Shown here piece by piece: positions 18,969-28,172 of a stretch of DNA of 64,000 nucleotides. The position numbers and the translations under genes are program-made. Numbering within the stretch: the stretch's first letter is position 1; every line of letters starts with the position of its first letter. The stretch covers positions 1 to 64,000 of the forward strand of contig CAWJAY010000007.1 of NCBI GenBank assembly GCA_963840925.1. Reading direction: 5' to 3'. The DNA is from DATAOG01 sp963840925 (GTDB taxonomy: Bacteria; Pseudomonadota; Alphaproteobacteria; Geminicoccales; Geminicoccaceae). Under the pieces are notes generated by a model, which saw only the letters and a list, made by a program, of their open reading frames with translations, was not told the DNA's origin and ran no database searches.

Positions 18969-19901
18969 TCAGCGGCGAGGCGGCAGGCAGAGATCGGCGA
19001 TGATCGGGTAGTGATCGGAGCCGGCGGCAGGCCCGCGCCGGAGCGCGCAGACCGACCAGGGGCCCTTGAGCAGGACGTGGTCGATCGGGATCCGTGCCGG
19101 CCAGAACCAGCGCGGCCAGCTCGCAACGTAGCCGCGGCCAGCGGCGGCGTTGCGCAGCCCGGCGGTCCGCAACAGGTCGCGCAAGCGCGGCGACCAGGGC
19201 GTGGCATTGAAGTCGCCGGCGACGATCACCGGCCGGTCGATCGCGGCCAAGCTTTGGGCGAACCGCTCGAGGTCCTGCCGCCGGCCGCGACTGGTGGCAC
19301 CCGGCCAGGGCGGCGGCGCATGGACACCGGCGAGCACCAGCCTTTGGCCGCCGACCAGAAGCTCCACTGCCAGACAGGGCGGGGCTGCGCGCGGTCGCGG
19401 GGCGAGGTCTTCGCTGACGATCGGGAAACGGCTCAGCAGAAAAACCGGCGGCGCCGCGGGCCAGCCGTGCGGGACGCGGTAGGGATAGGGCCCGCTGAGG
19501 TCGGCGATCACCTGCCGCCAGCGCCAGCGCTTGGCGTCGACCAGGACCACCAGATCCGGATCGCTGGCGCGCACCAGCGCGGTGACCGTTCCCGGCCGCC
19601 GATTGCTCGCGAGCACGTTGTGGCAGAGCACGCGCAGCCGCAGGCCGTTAGCCGCGGCCTGCGGCTGGCCGAGCCAGAGATCCCGGAGTGCCAGGCCGTG
19701 CACCAGCGCGACCACGGCGAGCACGGCGGCGGTCGGCCAGGCCCCGGCCGCCAGCGCGACCGCGCCGAGCGAGCCGGCGAGGACGACGTACTGCAGCCGG
19801 AAATGGCTGAACAGCTCGAATACCCACCAGAGCCTGGCTGCGAGCGCGCAGCCGGTCGCCAGCACGAGGCCGAGCGTGACCGGCAGCAGGAACAGCTCCA
19901 C
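18969..19901 (-). CDS. Membrane-anchored endonuclease/exonuclease/phosphatase family protein
   Basis: This 310-residue protein has two or three N-terminal membrane helices (FLLPVTLGLVLATGCALAAR, LQYVVLAGSLGAVALAAGAW) followed by an EEP-fold domain. EEP landmarks are LCHNVLASNRRPGTVTALVR, DPDLVVLVDA, the catalytic VIVAGDFNATPWSP, ARIPIDHVLLKGPW and the terminal GSDHYPIIADL. EEP enzymes cleave nucleic acids, phosphoinositides or other phosphodiesters; the membrane topology suggests the domain faces the periplasm. It is unusual to find it between the periplasmic binding protein and the permease of a sugar importer, on the same strand. Confidence 0.85.
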   Translation of the reverse strand: MELFLLPVTLGLVLATGCALAARLWWVFELFSHFRLQYVVLAGSLGAVALAAGAWPTAAVLAVVALVHGLALRDLWLGQPQAAANGLRLRVLCHNVLASNRRPGTVTALVRASDPDLVVLVDAKRWRWRQVIADLSGPYPYRVPHGWPAAPPVFLLSRFPIVSEDLAPRPRAAPPCLAVELLVGGQRLVLAGVHAPPPWPGATSRGRRQDLERFAQSLAAIDRPVIVAGDFNATPWSPRLRDLLRTAGLRNAAAGRGYVASWPRWFWPARIPIDHVLLKGPWSVCALRRGPAAGSDHYPIIADLCLPPRR

Positions 19902-19979
19902 CCCGGAGCCGACCTCAGAGACCCGGCCGGCCGGCGGCAGCGGCGGGGGCGCGCCCTGCCTTCTGCCGCCGGCTCGGGG

Positions 19980-20957
19980 TCAGTCGGAGTAGACGAACTT
20001 GCTGACCTCGGGGTCGTCGATGTTGGAGGCGTCCATCACCGTGAAGCCGGTGCCGATCTGGATCGGGACCGATTCCCCGGTCACCGCGGCGTAGGCGGTC
20101 ATCACGCCGTAGTAGCCGATCTCGGCCGGGTGCTGGGCGATCGCGAGGTCGATCAGGCCGGACTTGAGGTCGTCGACGATCCGCTGCGGCGCATCGAACG
20201 CGACCACCCGGATCTCGCCGGTCTTGCCCGCGGCCTTGACGCCGTCGGCGGCGCCGATCGCCGAGAACAGGTTGGCGCCGAACACGCCGCCGAGGTCGGG
20301 ATTGCGCGCGAACACCGCCTGCAGCTGGGCGGCCGCCTTGTTGGCGTCGTCATCGTTGAACTGGGTCTCGAGCACCTCGATGTCCGGCCACAGCCGGTCC
20401 ATCGCGGCCTTGAAGCCCTCCTCGCGCTGATCGGTGGTCGAGATCCCGGGCTTGACGTTGGACACGTAGACCTTGCCCTTGCCGTTCAAGACCTTGCCGA
20501 GCGCGGCGCCGGCCAGGAAGCCGCCCAGAATGTTATCGGAGGCGACGTACGACAGCGGGAAGTCGCCGGAGCCGCCGCCGTCCTGGTAGCGGCCGTCGTC
20601 GATGAAGGTGTCGACCGTGATCACCTTGATGCCGGCGTCGACCGCCTGCTTGAGCGGCCCGATCAGCTGCTGCTTGTCGGTCGGCGCGATCAGGATCGCA
20701 TCGGGCTGGCGGGCGATCACGGCGTTCAGCACCGGCACCTGGACGGTCGGGTTGAAGTCCGGCCCGCCCTGGAAGATCAGCTCGACGCCGAGCGCATCCG
20801 CGGCGCGCTGGGCGCCTTTGCGCATCGTGATGTAGAAGGCATCGGTGGTCAGGCCCGGGATCAGCGCGATGGTGGGCTTGTCCTGGGCCGGCGCCGGGCC
20901 GGCCCCGGCGGCGATCACCAGGATCGCGCCCAAGGCCGCGGCGAGCAGCTGTCTCAT
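19980..20957 (-). CDS. Sugar ABC transporter substrate-binding protein
   Basis: This is a periplasmic binding protein of the Peripla_BP_4 type for sugars. It starts at ATG 20957 after GGGAGATCATCA, with a signal peptide (LLAAALGAILVIAAGAGPAPA). The mature protein of about 300 residues has IALIPGLTTDAFYITMRKGA, QPDAILIAPTDKQQLIGPLK, a DNILGGFLAGAALGK hinge region and VVAFDAPQRIVDDLKSG. It is the first gene of the importer set, and the EEP gene, permease and ATPase follow. The divergent region upstream probably holds the promoter. Confidence 0.92.
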   Translation of the reverse strand: MRQLLAAALGAILVIAAGAGPAPAQDKPTIALIPGLTTDAFYITMRKGAQRAADALGVELIFQGGPDFNPTVQVPVLNAVIARQPDAILIAPTDKQQLIGPLKQAVDAGIKVITVDTFIDDGRYQDGGGSGDFPLSYVASDNILGGFLAGAALGKVLNGKGKVYVSNVKPGISTTDQREEGFKAAMDRLWPDIEVLETQFNDDDANKAAAQLQAVFARNPDLGGVFGANLFSAIGAADGVKAAGKTGEIRVVAFDAPQRIVDDLKSGLIDLAIAQHPAEIGYYGVMTAYAAVTGESVPIQIGTGFTVMDASNIDDPEVSKFVYSD

Positions 20958-21177
20958 TGATGATCTCCCTGGATGCGGCGTTGTTGCTCGCGGCGGTGCT
21001 GCAGCCAGCGCGGCCGCGAGGTTGCCGCCGAGACTAGCCGCCGCCCGATCCGACGGCAAGCTGCTGGCGTAGTCTTGCGGTTAAGCCATCTGCGCGATGC
21101 TGCGCACCGGCAGGTCGGGGGCTTGCGGCGTGGCGGTGGCGCGGGGTAAGGCTGCCGCGGCAGCAAAGGGCGGAGCG

Positions 21178-21756
21178 GTGATCAGACGGTTCTACGACTG
21201 GACGATGCGGCAGGCGGCCTCGCCGCGCGCGATGCAGGTGCTGGGCATCGTGGCCTTCCTCGAGAGCTCGATTTTTCCGATCCCGCCGGATGCGATGATC
21301 GTGCCGATGGTGCTGGCGCGCCCGCGCGACGCCTGGCGGATCGCGCTGGTCGCGACCGTGGCCTCGGTGCTGGGTGGCCTTGCGGGCTATCTGATCGGCT
21401 ACGCGCTGCTCGAGACGGTCGGCCAGTGGATCATCGAGCTCTACGGCCTGGCCGACCGGGTCGGGGAATACCAGGCCGCCTACAATCGCTGGGGCTTGTG
21501 GATCATCCTGATCAAGGGCCTGACGCCGATCCCCTACAAGCTGGTCACGATCGCGAGCGGCATGGCGCATTTCAGCCTGCCGGTGTTCATCGTGGCCTCG
21601 ATCGTGACCCGGGGGCTGCGCTTCTTCCTGGTCGCGGCGCTGCTGCGCTGGTACGGCTCGCCGATCCGCGACTTCATCGAGGCGCGGCTCACGCTGGTCA
21701 CGACCGGCTTCGCGGCGCTGGTCGTGCTGGGCTTTCTGTCGATCCGCTATCTTTGA
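21178..21756 (+). CDS. DedA/YqaA-family membrane protein
   Basis: This is a 192-residue inner-membrane protein of the DedA/SNARE-associated superfamily, YqaA type. I chose GTG 21178 (MIRRFYDWTMRQAASPRAMQ) because AAAGGGCGGAG lies just before it. Visible features are LESSIFPIPPDAMIVPMVLA, the GLAGYLIGYALLE helix, NRWGLWIILIKGLTPIPYKL with the conserved G-x-T-P-x-P-K/Y, and RGLRFFLVAALLRWYG. DedA relatives act as lipid flippases or support membrane potential. It stands alone on the plus strand between two minus-strand gene sets. Confidence 0.88.
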   Translation: MIRRFYDWTMRQAASPRAMQVLGIVAFLESSIFPIPPDAMIVPMVLARPRDAWRIALVATVASVLGGLAGYLIGYALLETVGQWIIELYGLADRVGEYQAAYNRWGLWIILIKGLTPIPYKLVTIASGMAHFSLPVFIVASIVTRGLRFFLVAALLRWYGSPIRDFIEARLTLVTTGFAALVVLGFLSIRYL

Positions 21757-21766
21757 GCTGAGGACG

Positions 21767-22285
21767 TCAAGGACCGTCGGCCGCGGGCCGCCTGGCGCCC
21801 TTGCTCATCAGCACGTAGTCGAGCTCGACCGAGGCCTGCACCGGCCAGCGGGCGGCGCGCACCCGGCGGTAGCCCAGCGCCTGGTAGAAGCGGACCGCGT
21901 TCAGGCTCGACCAGACCTCGAAGCGCGGCCGGCCGGCGCTGGCCGCCGCCGCTTCGGCGGCCTCGACCAGGCGGCGGCCGATGCCGCGGCGCACGTGGTC
22001 CGGATGGACGAACAGATAGCGGATCCAGGCGAGCCCGGGCTCGAGCCCGTCCGGCGACCAGCCGCCGACGCCCAGGCGCAGGCCGGCCTGCTCGGCGACG
22101 AAGAACTGGCCGTCCTCGAGCAGCACGTGCTTGAACTCGTGGCCGACCCGCGCCCAGGCCCGGGCCTTGGTAAGGCCATAGGCGGCGATGCCCAGGCGCA
22201 TGATCGAGGCCTCCTGGAGCGCCGCGATCGGCTCGACGTCGGCCGCGGTCACCGGCCGGATCGCGAGCGCAGCGCAGGCTTCCAT
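21767..22285 (-). CDS. GNAT-family N-acetyltransferase
   Basis: This 172-residue acetyltransferase starts at ATG 22285 (MEACAALAIRPVTAADVEPI), 8 bases after the stop of the SDR gene. The acetyl-CoA binding loop is in IRYLFVHPDHVRRGIGRRLV (R/Q-x-x-G-x-G/A form), preceded by GLRLGVGGWSPDG and followed by EVWSSLNAVRFYQALGYRRV. The acceptor is unknown. Although it is the last gene of the epimerase-lactonase-SDR run, nothing shows it acts on a sugar. Confidence 0.85.
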   Translation of the reverse strand: MEACAALAIRPVTAADVEPIAALQEASIMRLGIAAYGLTKARAWARVGHEFKHVLLEDGQFFVAEQAGLRLGVGGWSPDGLEPGLAWIRYLFVHPDHVRRGIGRRLVEAAEAAAASAGRPRFEVWSSLNAVRFYQALGYRRVRAARWPVQASVELDYVLMSKGARRPAADGP

Positions 22286-22292
22286 CAGCGCG

Positions 22293-23081
22293 CTAGTCCG
22301 GCAGCCGGACCCCGATCCCGGCGAGCAGGCCGCCATCGACCCGGACCTCGGCGCCGGTCATGAACGACGCCCGATCGCTCAACAGGAACAGGATCACCTC
22401 GGCGATCTCGGCGGGGCTCGCGACCCGCCCGAGCGGATGCATCCGGCCCCAGTCCTCGAGCGTTGCCTCGAGGCTCGCTTCGCCTTTGAACAGATCGGCC
22501 GAGCGGCGCAGCATCGGCGTGTCGACCGAGCCCGGGCAGACCGCGTTGACGCGGATGCGCTGGCCGGCGTGATCGAGCGCCATGGCCCGGGTCAGGGCAT
22601 TGAGCGCGCCCTTGCTCGCGGCATAGGCGGCAACGTTGGTCTGGCAGGCCTGGCCCTGGACCGAGGAGACGTTGACGATCGCGCCGCCGCCGCGTGCGAT
22701 CATCCGCGGGATCGCGGCCTGGGCGGCGAGATAAGCGCCCTTCAGGTTGACCGCCAGCGTGCGATCCCAGACCTCCTCAGGGGTGTCGACCACCGTGCCG
22801 TAGGTCTGGATGCCGGCGCTGTTGACCAGATGGTCGAGGCCGCCGAACGCGCTCACCGCCCGCTCGATCAGCGCCTGCACGTCGGCTGCGGACGTGACGT
22901 CGGCGCGGACCGCGATCGCCTCGCCGTGACCCCGGATCTGCGCCAGCGCCGGCTCGAGGGTCGCCGGATCGTGGCTGCAGAGCGCGACCTTCGCGCCGGC
23001 CTTGGCGAGTGCCAGCGCGCTCGCGAGCCCGATCCCGGTCGAGCCGCCGGTGACGAGCGCGACCTTGCCGGTCATCGCCAT
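22293..23081 (-). CDS. SDR-family NAD(P)-dependent oxidoreductase
   Basis: This 262-residue classical SDR starts at 23081 (MAMTGKVALVTGGSTGIGLA) in an ATGA overlap with the lactonase gene. It shows the cofactor loop TGGSTGIG (11-18), NSAG (87-90), and the catalytic Ser139, Tyr153 and Lys157 in NVSSVQG and YAASKGA. The PGSVDTPM turn and the C-terminal DGGLLAG are also typical. Coupling to an SMP-30 lactonase and a DUF4432 protein suggests it oxidises a sugar or polyol to the lactone that the neighbour opens. Confidence 0.92.
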   Translation of the reverse strand: MAMTGKVALVTGGSTGIGLASALALAKAGAKVALCSHDPATLEPALAQIRGHGEAIAVRADVTSAADVQALIERAVSAFGGLDHLVNSAGIQTYGTVVDTPEEVWDRTLAVNLKGAYLAAQAAIPRMIARGGGAIVNVSSVQGQACQTNVAAYAASKGALNALTRAMALDHAGQRIRVNAVCPGSVDTPMLRRSADLFKGEASLEATLEDWGRMHPLGRVASPAEIAEVILFLLSDRASFMTGAEVRVDGGLLAGIGVRLPD

Positions 23082-23953
23082 CAGCCGGCGAACCGGCCGA
23101 CCGGCAGGCCGCGCACGTCCGGATCGACGACCAGCAGGCCACCCGCGTCCGGCGCTTTTCCGAGCTGATCGGGGGTCAAACCGATCGCAGCGGTGGTCAC
23201 GTAGAGGTCGGAAAAATCGGGGCCGCCGAAGGCGCAGCAGGCGGGCTGCGGCACCGGCAGCGGCACAACCCGGTCGATGCGGCCGTCGGGCGCGTAGCGG
23301 GTCAGGCGCGAGCCGCCCCAGTGCGCGCTCCAGACGCAGCCCTCGGCATCGATGCAAAGACCGTCCGGGACGCCGGCTTCGGCCGGGACTTCGGCGAAGG
23401 AGCGCCGGCGGTCGATTGCGCCGGTCGCGAGATCGTAGTCGTAGACCCAGATCGTCCGTCGCAGCGAGTCCGTGTAGTAGAGCAGCCGGTCGTCGGGGCT
23501 CCAGCCGAGGCCGTTGGAGAGGTGCACATCGGTGCATTGGACGTGGATGCTGAGGTCGGGCTCGAGGCGGTAGAGCGTGCCGGTGCAGGCGACCTCGGCA
23601 TCGTCCATCGTACCGGCAAGCAGGCGGCCGCGGCGATCGCACTTGCCGTCGTTGAAGCGGTTGTCGGGCAGGTGCGGCTCGGGGTCGGCGATCGGCGTCA
23701 CCGCGCCGGTCTCCGGGTCGATCCACTTGAAGCCGGTCTTGAACGCGCCGATCAGGCCGCCGTTGTCGCGGAGCGCGACGCAGCCGATCCGCTCCGGCAT
23801 GGCAAGAGTGCGGTTGACGCCGGTCGCGGGATCATAGCGGAAGAGGCGGGGCTCCTTGACGTCGATCCACCAGAGCACGCCGCGGCGGTCGTCCCAGACC
23901 GGCCCTTCGCCGACCAGGGCCTGCGGGTTGGCGACCGAGCGGATCTCCGTCAC
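23081..23953 (-). CDS. SMP-30/gluconolactonase/LRE family lactonase
   Basis: This 290-residue six-bladed beta-propeller would hydrolyse sugar lactones to aldonic acids. The metal ligands Glu16 (VGEGPVWDD), Asn147 (LSNGLGWSPD) and Asp197 (GVPDGLCID) are all present, as is NRFNDGKCDRRGRLLAGTM (98-116). It has no signal peptide, so it is cytoplasmic. It overlaps both neighbours by a few bases, a tightly coupled operon. The true sugar is unknown; L-arabinose, fucose, galactose or gluconate types are all possible. Confidence 0.93.
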   Translation of the reverse strand: MTEIRSVANPQALVGEGPVWDDRRGVLWWIDVKEPRLFRYDPATGVNRTLAMPERIGCVALRDNGGLIGAFKTGFKWIDPETGAVTPIADPEPHLPDNRFNDGKCDRRGRLLAGTMDDAEVACTGTLYRLEPDLSIHVQCTDVHLSNGLGWSPDDRLLYYTDSLRRTIWVYDYDLATGAIDRRRSFAEVPAEAGVPDGLCIDAEGCVWSAHWGGSRLTRYAPDGRIDRVVPLPVPQPACCAFGGPDFSDLYVTTAAIGLTPDQLGKAPDAGGLLVVDPDVRGLPVGRFAG

Positions 23954-25131
23954 CTGCGGCCTCCAAGCTTATCCAAGGTGCCGGTGGGCGGGGTGAAATC
24001 GGCCGGCGGCGGCTGCAGCGCCTCGATCTCGCGCCGGACGCGGCCGATCGCCTCGGCGCCGTCGAGCACCGAGAGCCGGGTCCGGTACTCGCGCGCCTCG
24101 CCGTGCTCGAGGCAGATCAGCTCGCCCCGCTGCTCGGCGAAGACGCGGCCCTGGACATGGTTGGTCGAGGGCTCGATCCCGAGCACGTAGAGCCCGGATT
24201 GCAGGCACTGCCATTGGATCAGGCAGGGCAGTGCTGCCCGGTCGTAGTCGAGCCGGATGCCGAACCCGCCCGGGCCGAGCTTCGGGTTGATCAGCGCGGC
24301 CGGTGCCATGCCGTCGTTTCCGGCCGCGAGGTCGTGCTCATAGACCTGCTCCTGAAAGTCGGGCTTGGGCGGTCCCTGGATGCGATAGCCGGTACCCTGG
24401 GCGCGCAGGTCCTGGTGCACGGTGTGGACGATCGCCCGGCTCGGCAGCAGCAGCTCGGCGCCGTCGTCGAGCACCGGAAAGCCGAAGTTGTAGTGGTAGA
24501 GCAGCATGTGCGGGGTCGGGCGGAAGCCGCGGTTCTCGACCCGATCGGTGACGCTGATGCTGGCGCCGCCGAGAGCGGCCTCGATCCGCCGGGTCAGCAC
24601 CAGGTTCTCGCCGAACACCGCCATCTGGGCGACCTCGGCCTCGGCGAACAGCGTGCAGGCATCGCCCTGCCACCGCTCGCCGTAGCCGAGCAGGCGGGCC
24701 GGGATCTGGGAGATCCGGCCGTGCAGCGGGTAGTCGCGCTCGGCGACGCCGGGGTAAATGTAATGCGCGGCGCTGGCCGTCGCGGGGGCGAGCGCATGGT
24801 CGAGGCCGCAGGTCGCGAGCAGACCTGTGAACGAGCGCAGGAAGCCCCAGCCGCGGCTGTCCTCGACCTCGGCCAGCGCCGGGTGCCGCGGCCCGGTCGG
24901 CGAGCGCCAGCCGATCGGGATGCCTCGGTAGTCCGCGGCCAGCAGATCGAAGCCGCGCTCGAGCGCAACCTTGAAGCTCAGACCGGCGCCGGTGCGGAAC
25001 TCGAGCAGGCGGACGCCGCGCTCGGGGCCGTCGGCGAACTCGAGCAGCTCGACGCCCGCCACCTGCGCGAGGCCGCCGGTGCGCGCGGCGATCTCGGTCC
25101 GCGACCAGCTCCGGCCGAACAGCTCGGTCAT
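23950..25131 (-). CDS. DUF4432 aldose 1-epimerase-like protein
   Basis: This 393-residue protein starts at ATG 25131 (MTELFGRSWSRTEIAARTGG) behind a GGGCGGGAA. DUF4432 belongs to the galactose mutarotase-like fold. Supporting segments are GLSFKVALERGFDLLAADYR, GWRSPTGPRHPAL, YPLHGRISQIPARLLGYGER with its HGRIS motif, TPHMLLYHYNFGFPVLDDGA and LGIEPSTNHVQGR. It probably interconverts anomers, or otherwise binds the sugar that the adjacent dehydrogenase and lactonase process. It is the first gene of that set, with the methyltransferase gene divergent upstream. Confidence 0.85.
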   Translation of the reverse strand: MTELFGRSWSRTEIAARTGGLAQVAGVELLEFADGPERGVRLLEFRTGAGLSFKVALERGFDLLAADYRGIPIGWRSPTGPRHPALAEVEDSRGWGFLRSFTGLLATCGLDHALAPATASAAHYIYPGVAERDYPLHGRISQIPARLLGYGERWQGDACTLFAEAEVAQMAVFGENLVLTRRIEAALGGASISVTDRVENRGFRPTPHMLLYHYNFGFPVLDDGAELLLPSRAIVHTVHQDLRAQGTGYRIQGPPKPDFQEQVYEHDLAAGNDGMAPAALINPKLGPGGFGIRLDYDRAALPCLIQWQCLQSGLYVLGIEPSTNHVQGRVFAEQRGELICLEHGEAREYRTRLSVLDGAEAIGRVRREIEALQPPPADFTPPTGTLDKLGGRR

Positions 25132-25268
25132 TTCCCGCCCTCCCCGCCGCCTCAAGACCGCTGGATGCCAGGCGCTCGGCTCGAAAATCGACTATACCCT
25201 AGCCGAAGCGAGCCGGGCACTGCGACCCCTTAGGCGGCCCGGACCGGCGGATCGGAAGGATCTCTGGG

Positions 25269-25886
25269 TTGGGCCTGTATGCGCGCCGCATCCTGCCTTG
25301 GCTGATCGACTACGGCATGCGCCGCAAGCCCTTGTTGCGGCTGCGCGAGAATCTGGTGGCGGCGGCCCGCGGCCAGGTGCTCGAGATCGGCATCGGCTCC
25401 GGCCGCAACCTGCCCTTCTATCCTCGCGACCTCGAGGGGCTGTGGGGCATCGACCCATCGCCGGAGCTGTTGGCGCTGGCCAGGACACAGGCCGCCTGGG
25501 TCCACTTTCCGGTCAGTGTCGGCGAGGGCCGGGCCGAGGAATTGCCGCTCGACGACCAATCGGTCGACAGCGTGGTCATGACCTGGACGCTCTGCAGCGT
25601 CGCCGAGCCGGCGCGCGCGCTCGCCGAGATCCGCCGGGTGCTGCGCCCGGGCGGCTCGCTGATCTTCATCGAGCACGGCCAGGCGCCCGAGGCCGGCGTG
25701 CGCGGCTGGCAGGACCGGCTGACCCCGGTCTGGCGCAAGCTCGCCGGCGGCTGCCACCTGAACCGGCCGGTCGCCCAGCTGATCGAGGCCGCCGGGCTGC
25801 GCCTTGCCGAGCTCGAGACCGGCTATCTGGTCAAAGGGCCGCGGCCGATGACCTTCCACTACCGCGGCCGCGCCTTGGCCGACTGA
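25269..25886 (+). CDS. Class I SAM-dependent methyltransferase
   Basis: This is a 205-residue methyltransferase with a TTG start (MGLYARRILPWLIDYGMRRK); related proteins begin at the same place. Motif I is VLEIGIGSGRNLPFYP, the acidic motif II region is GIDPSPELLALAR, and the post-I region is VMTWTLCSVAEPARALAEIR and VLRPGGSLIFIEHG. This phosphatidylethanolamine N-methyltransferase/UbiE-like pattern fits a small lipid or quinone methylase, but the acceptor cannot be read from the sequence. Confidence 0.87.
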   Translation: MGLYARRILPWLIDYGMRRKPLLRLRENLVAAARGQVLEIGIGSGRNLPFYPRDLEGLWGIDPSPELLALARTQAAWVHFPVSVGEGRAEELPLDDQSVDSVVMTWTLCSVAEPARALAEIRRVLRPGGSLIFIEHGQAPEAGVRGWQDRLTPVWRKLAGGCHLNRPVAQLIEAAGLRLAELETGYLVKGPRPMTFHYRGRALAD

Positions 25887-26000
25887 TCAGACCAAAGTCG
25901 CCTCGGCCGATTGTCGCGTCGCCGTCATCGTTCTACCATGGAACCATCCTAAAGACCCCTCGGAACGGTCTGGATCGGCTGGGGAAACTTTGGAGGCAGC

Positions 26001-27980
26001 ATGCGCACGTTAGACCAGGAGTACGAAGCGATCACGGTGACCGACGGCGACGACATCGGCTCGAACCGCTCCCGCAACCGGCCGCTGCTCGAGCTGGCGC
26101 GGGCGAGGATGAGCCGGCGCACCGCGCTCAAGGGGTTCGTCACGACCGCTGCGATGAGTGCGCTCGGCGGCACGCTGACCAGCCGCGTCGCGCTCGCGGC
26201 CTCCAGCTTCGGCTTCCAGAGCGTCCCGCACACGATCACCGACGACATGCAGGTGGCACCGGGCTACACGGCGCAGGTCCTGATCCGCTGGGGCGACCCG
26301 GTGCTGGCTGGCGCGCCCGCCTTCGACCCGATGCAGCAGACCGCCGACGCCCAGGCCAAGCAGTTCGGCTACAACAACGACTTCGTCGGCTACTTCCCGC
26401 TGCCGCGGGGCTCCGACAGCTCCGAGCACGGCCTGCTCCACGTCAACCACGAATACACCGGCCCGCAGCTGATGTTCCCCGGCTGGACCAAGCCGGGCGC
26501 GGATGCCGATGCGATCGGCGAGGCCAGCCTTGCGGCGCAGACGCCCGAGCAGAGCGCGATCGAGATGATGGCGCATGGCGCCGCGGTGATCGAGATCATC
26601 AAGGAGAACGGCCGCTGGCGCGTGGTCGAGGACAGCCAGTACGCGCGCCGGATCACCGCCGCGACCGCGATGACGCTGGCCGGCCCGGCCGCCGGCCATG
26701 AGCTGCTCAAGACCAGCGCCGACCCTTCGGGTACCAAGGTCGAGGGCACGGTCAACAACTGCGCCGGCGGCAAGACGCCCTGGGGCACCGTGCTGATGGC
26801 CGAGGAGAACTTCAACGGCTACTTCGGCGGCAGCGCCCCGGAGACCGGCCCCTTGGCCGAGACCTACAAGCGCTACGGCATCCCGGACGGCTGGAACCCC
26901 TGGTACAAGACGGTCGAGCGCTTCGACGTCGCCAAGGAGCCGAACGAGCCGCACCGCTTCGGCTGGATGGTCGAGTACGACCCCTACGATCCGAGTTCGG
27001 TGCCGGTCAAGCGGACCGCGCTCGGCCGCCTCAAGCATGAGGGCGCGACCACGATCGTCAACCAGGATGGCCGCCTGGTCGTCTATACCGGCGACGACGA
27101 GCGCTTCGACTATCTCTACAAATACGTCTCGAACGGGACCTACGACCCGGCCGCCGGCACCGCCAACGGCGCCCTGCTCGACGACGGCACGCTCTACGTC
27201 GCCAAGTTCGACGAGACCAAGTGCACCTGGCTGCCGCTGGTCCAGGGCAAGGGCGAGCTGACCGCGGCGAACGGTTTTCCCGGTCAGGCCGAGGTCCTGA
27301 TCTTCACGCGCAAGGCGGCCGATCTGGTCGGCGCGACGCCGATGGACCGGCCCGAGGACGTCGAGCCCAATCCGGTCAACGGCCGGGTCTACGTCGCGCT
27401 GACCAACAACACCAAGCGCAAAGCCGAGCAGGTCGACGGCCCCAACCCCCGCGCCGAGAACGCGCACGGCCAGGTCATCGAGCTGGTGCCGCCGGGCGAG
27501 GGCGCGCAGGCCGACCATGCGGCGACCGAGTTCGCCTGGAACATGCTGCTGCTGGCCGGCGATCCGGCCAAGGAGGGCTCCGGCGCCAAGTATGGCGAGG
27601 GCAGCGAGGCGTGGCTGTCGTCGCCCGACAACGTCGCGATCGATCCCCAGGGCCGGCTCTGGATCGCGAGCGACCAGGGCGACGCCCAGGCCAAGAACGG
27701 CATCCCGGATGGGATGTACTGCTGCGACGTCGAGGGCGCCGGGCGCGCGGTGATCAAGTTCTTCTTCGCCGCGCCCAAGGGTGCGGAGATGTGCGGGCCG
27801 GAGTTCACGCCGGACGGCCGGACCGTGTTCGTCGCGCCGCAGCATCCGGGCGAGCTCGCCGACTTCGCGTCGACCTTCGAGAACCCGGCGAGCCGCTGGC
27901 CGGACTTCAAGGACGGCATGCCGCCCCGGCCCTCGGTGGTCGTGATCGTCAAGGACGACGGCGGCCTGATCGGCAGCTGA
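26001..27980 (+). CDS. phoX: PhoX-family alkaline phosphatase
   Basis: This 659-residue DUF839/PhoX protein is a calcium- and iron-dependent phosphatase that releases phosphate from organic esters outside the cytoplasm. A Tat signal is clear (SRRTALKGF at residues 38-46, then a hydrophobic stretch ending ALAASS). Family segments include NNDFVGYFPLPRGS, LLHVNHEYTGPQLMFPGW, NCAGGKTPWGTVLMAEENFN, RFGWMVEYDPYDP and MCGPEFTPDGRTVFVAPQHP. Length is typical. No Pho box was identified by eye. A strong hairpin follows the stop. Confidence 0.93.
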   Translation: MRTLDQEYEAITVTDGDDIGSNRSRNRPLLELARARMSRRTALKGFVTTAAMSALGGTLTSRVALAASSFGFQSVPHTITDDMQVAPGYTAQVLIRWGDPVLAGAPAFDPMQQTADAQAKQFGYNNDFVGYFPLPRGSDSSEHGLLHVNHEYTGPQLMFPGWTKPGADADAIGEASLAAQTPEQSAIEMMAHGAAVIEIIKENGRWRVVEDSQYARRITAATAMTLAGPAAGHELLKTSADPSGTKVEGTVNNCAGGKTPWGTVLMAEENFNGYFGGSAPETGPLAETYKRYGIPDGWNPWYKTVERFDVAKEPNEPHRFGWMVEYDPYDPSSVPVKRTALGRLKHEGATTIVNQDGRLVVYTGDDERFDYLYKYVSNGTYDPAAGTANGALLDDGTLYVAKFDETKCTWLPLVQGKGELTAANGFPGQAEVLIFTRKAADLVGATPMDRPEDVEPNPVNGRVYVALTNNTKRKAEQVDGPNPRAENAHGQVIELVPPGEGAQADHAATEFAWNMLLLAGDPAKEGSGAKYGEGSEAWLSSPDNVAIDPQGRLWIASDQGDAQAKNGIPDGMYCCDVEGAGRAVIKFFFAAPKGAEMCGPEFTPDGRTVFVAPQHPGELADFASTFENPASRWPDFKDGMPPRPSVVVIVKDDGGLIGS

Positions 27981-27981
27981 T

Positions 27982-28055
27982 GGCGTGCGCCGGTTCCGGG
28001 CCGGCGATGCGGCGTGCGGCACAGTGCGGCCCGGGAACCGACGCTGGCGCACGCC
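27982..28055 (+). terminator. Long GC-rich inverted repeat after phoX
   Basis: GGCGTGCGCC at 27982-27991 pairs with GGCGCACGCC at 28046-28055. Inside it, GGTTCCGGGCC (27992-28002) pairs with GGCCCGGGAACC (28028-28039), with one bulge in that inner stem. The structure starts one base after the phoX stop. No U-tract follows, so it may be a strong transcript-end or stabilising stem rather than a classical intrinsic terminator. Confidence 0.55.
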
Positions 28056-28172
28056 GTTGGCAGGGCGTAGACAACGGCGCGGAGACGAGCTTGAGCTTTC
28101 GCCTGGAACCTGAGGCCGAGATCGCGCGGCGGTCTGAAGCCTGCTGGCGGGGAGAGCCAACCGGGGCTGCTG

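Noticed and set aside
18831..20960. 709-residue plus-strand frame
   Set aside because: It mirrors the EEP gene and the sugar-binding protein gene on the minus strand, both with clear motifs.
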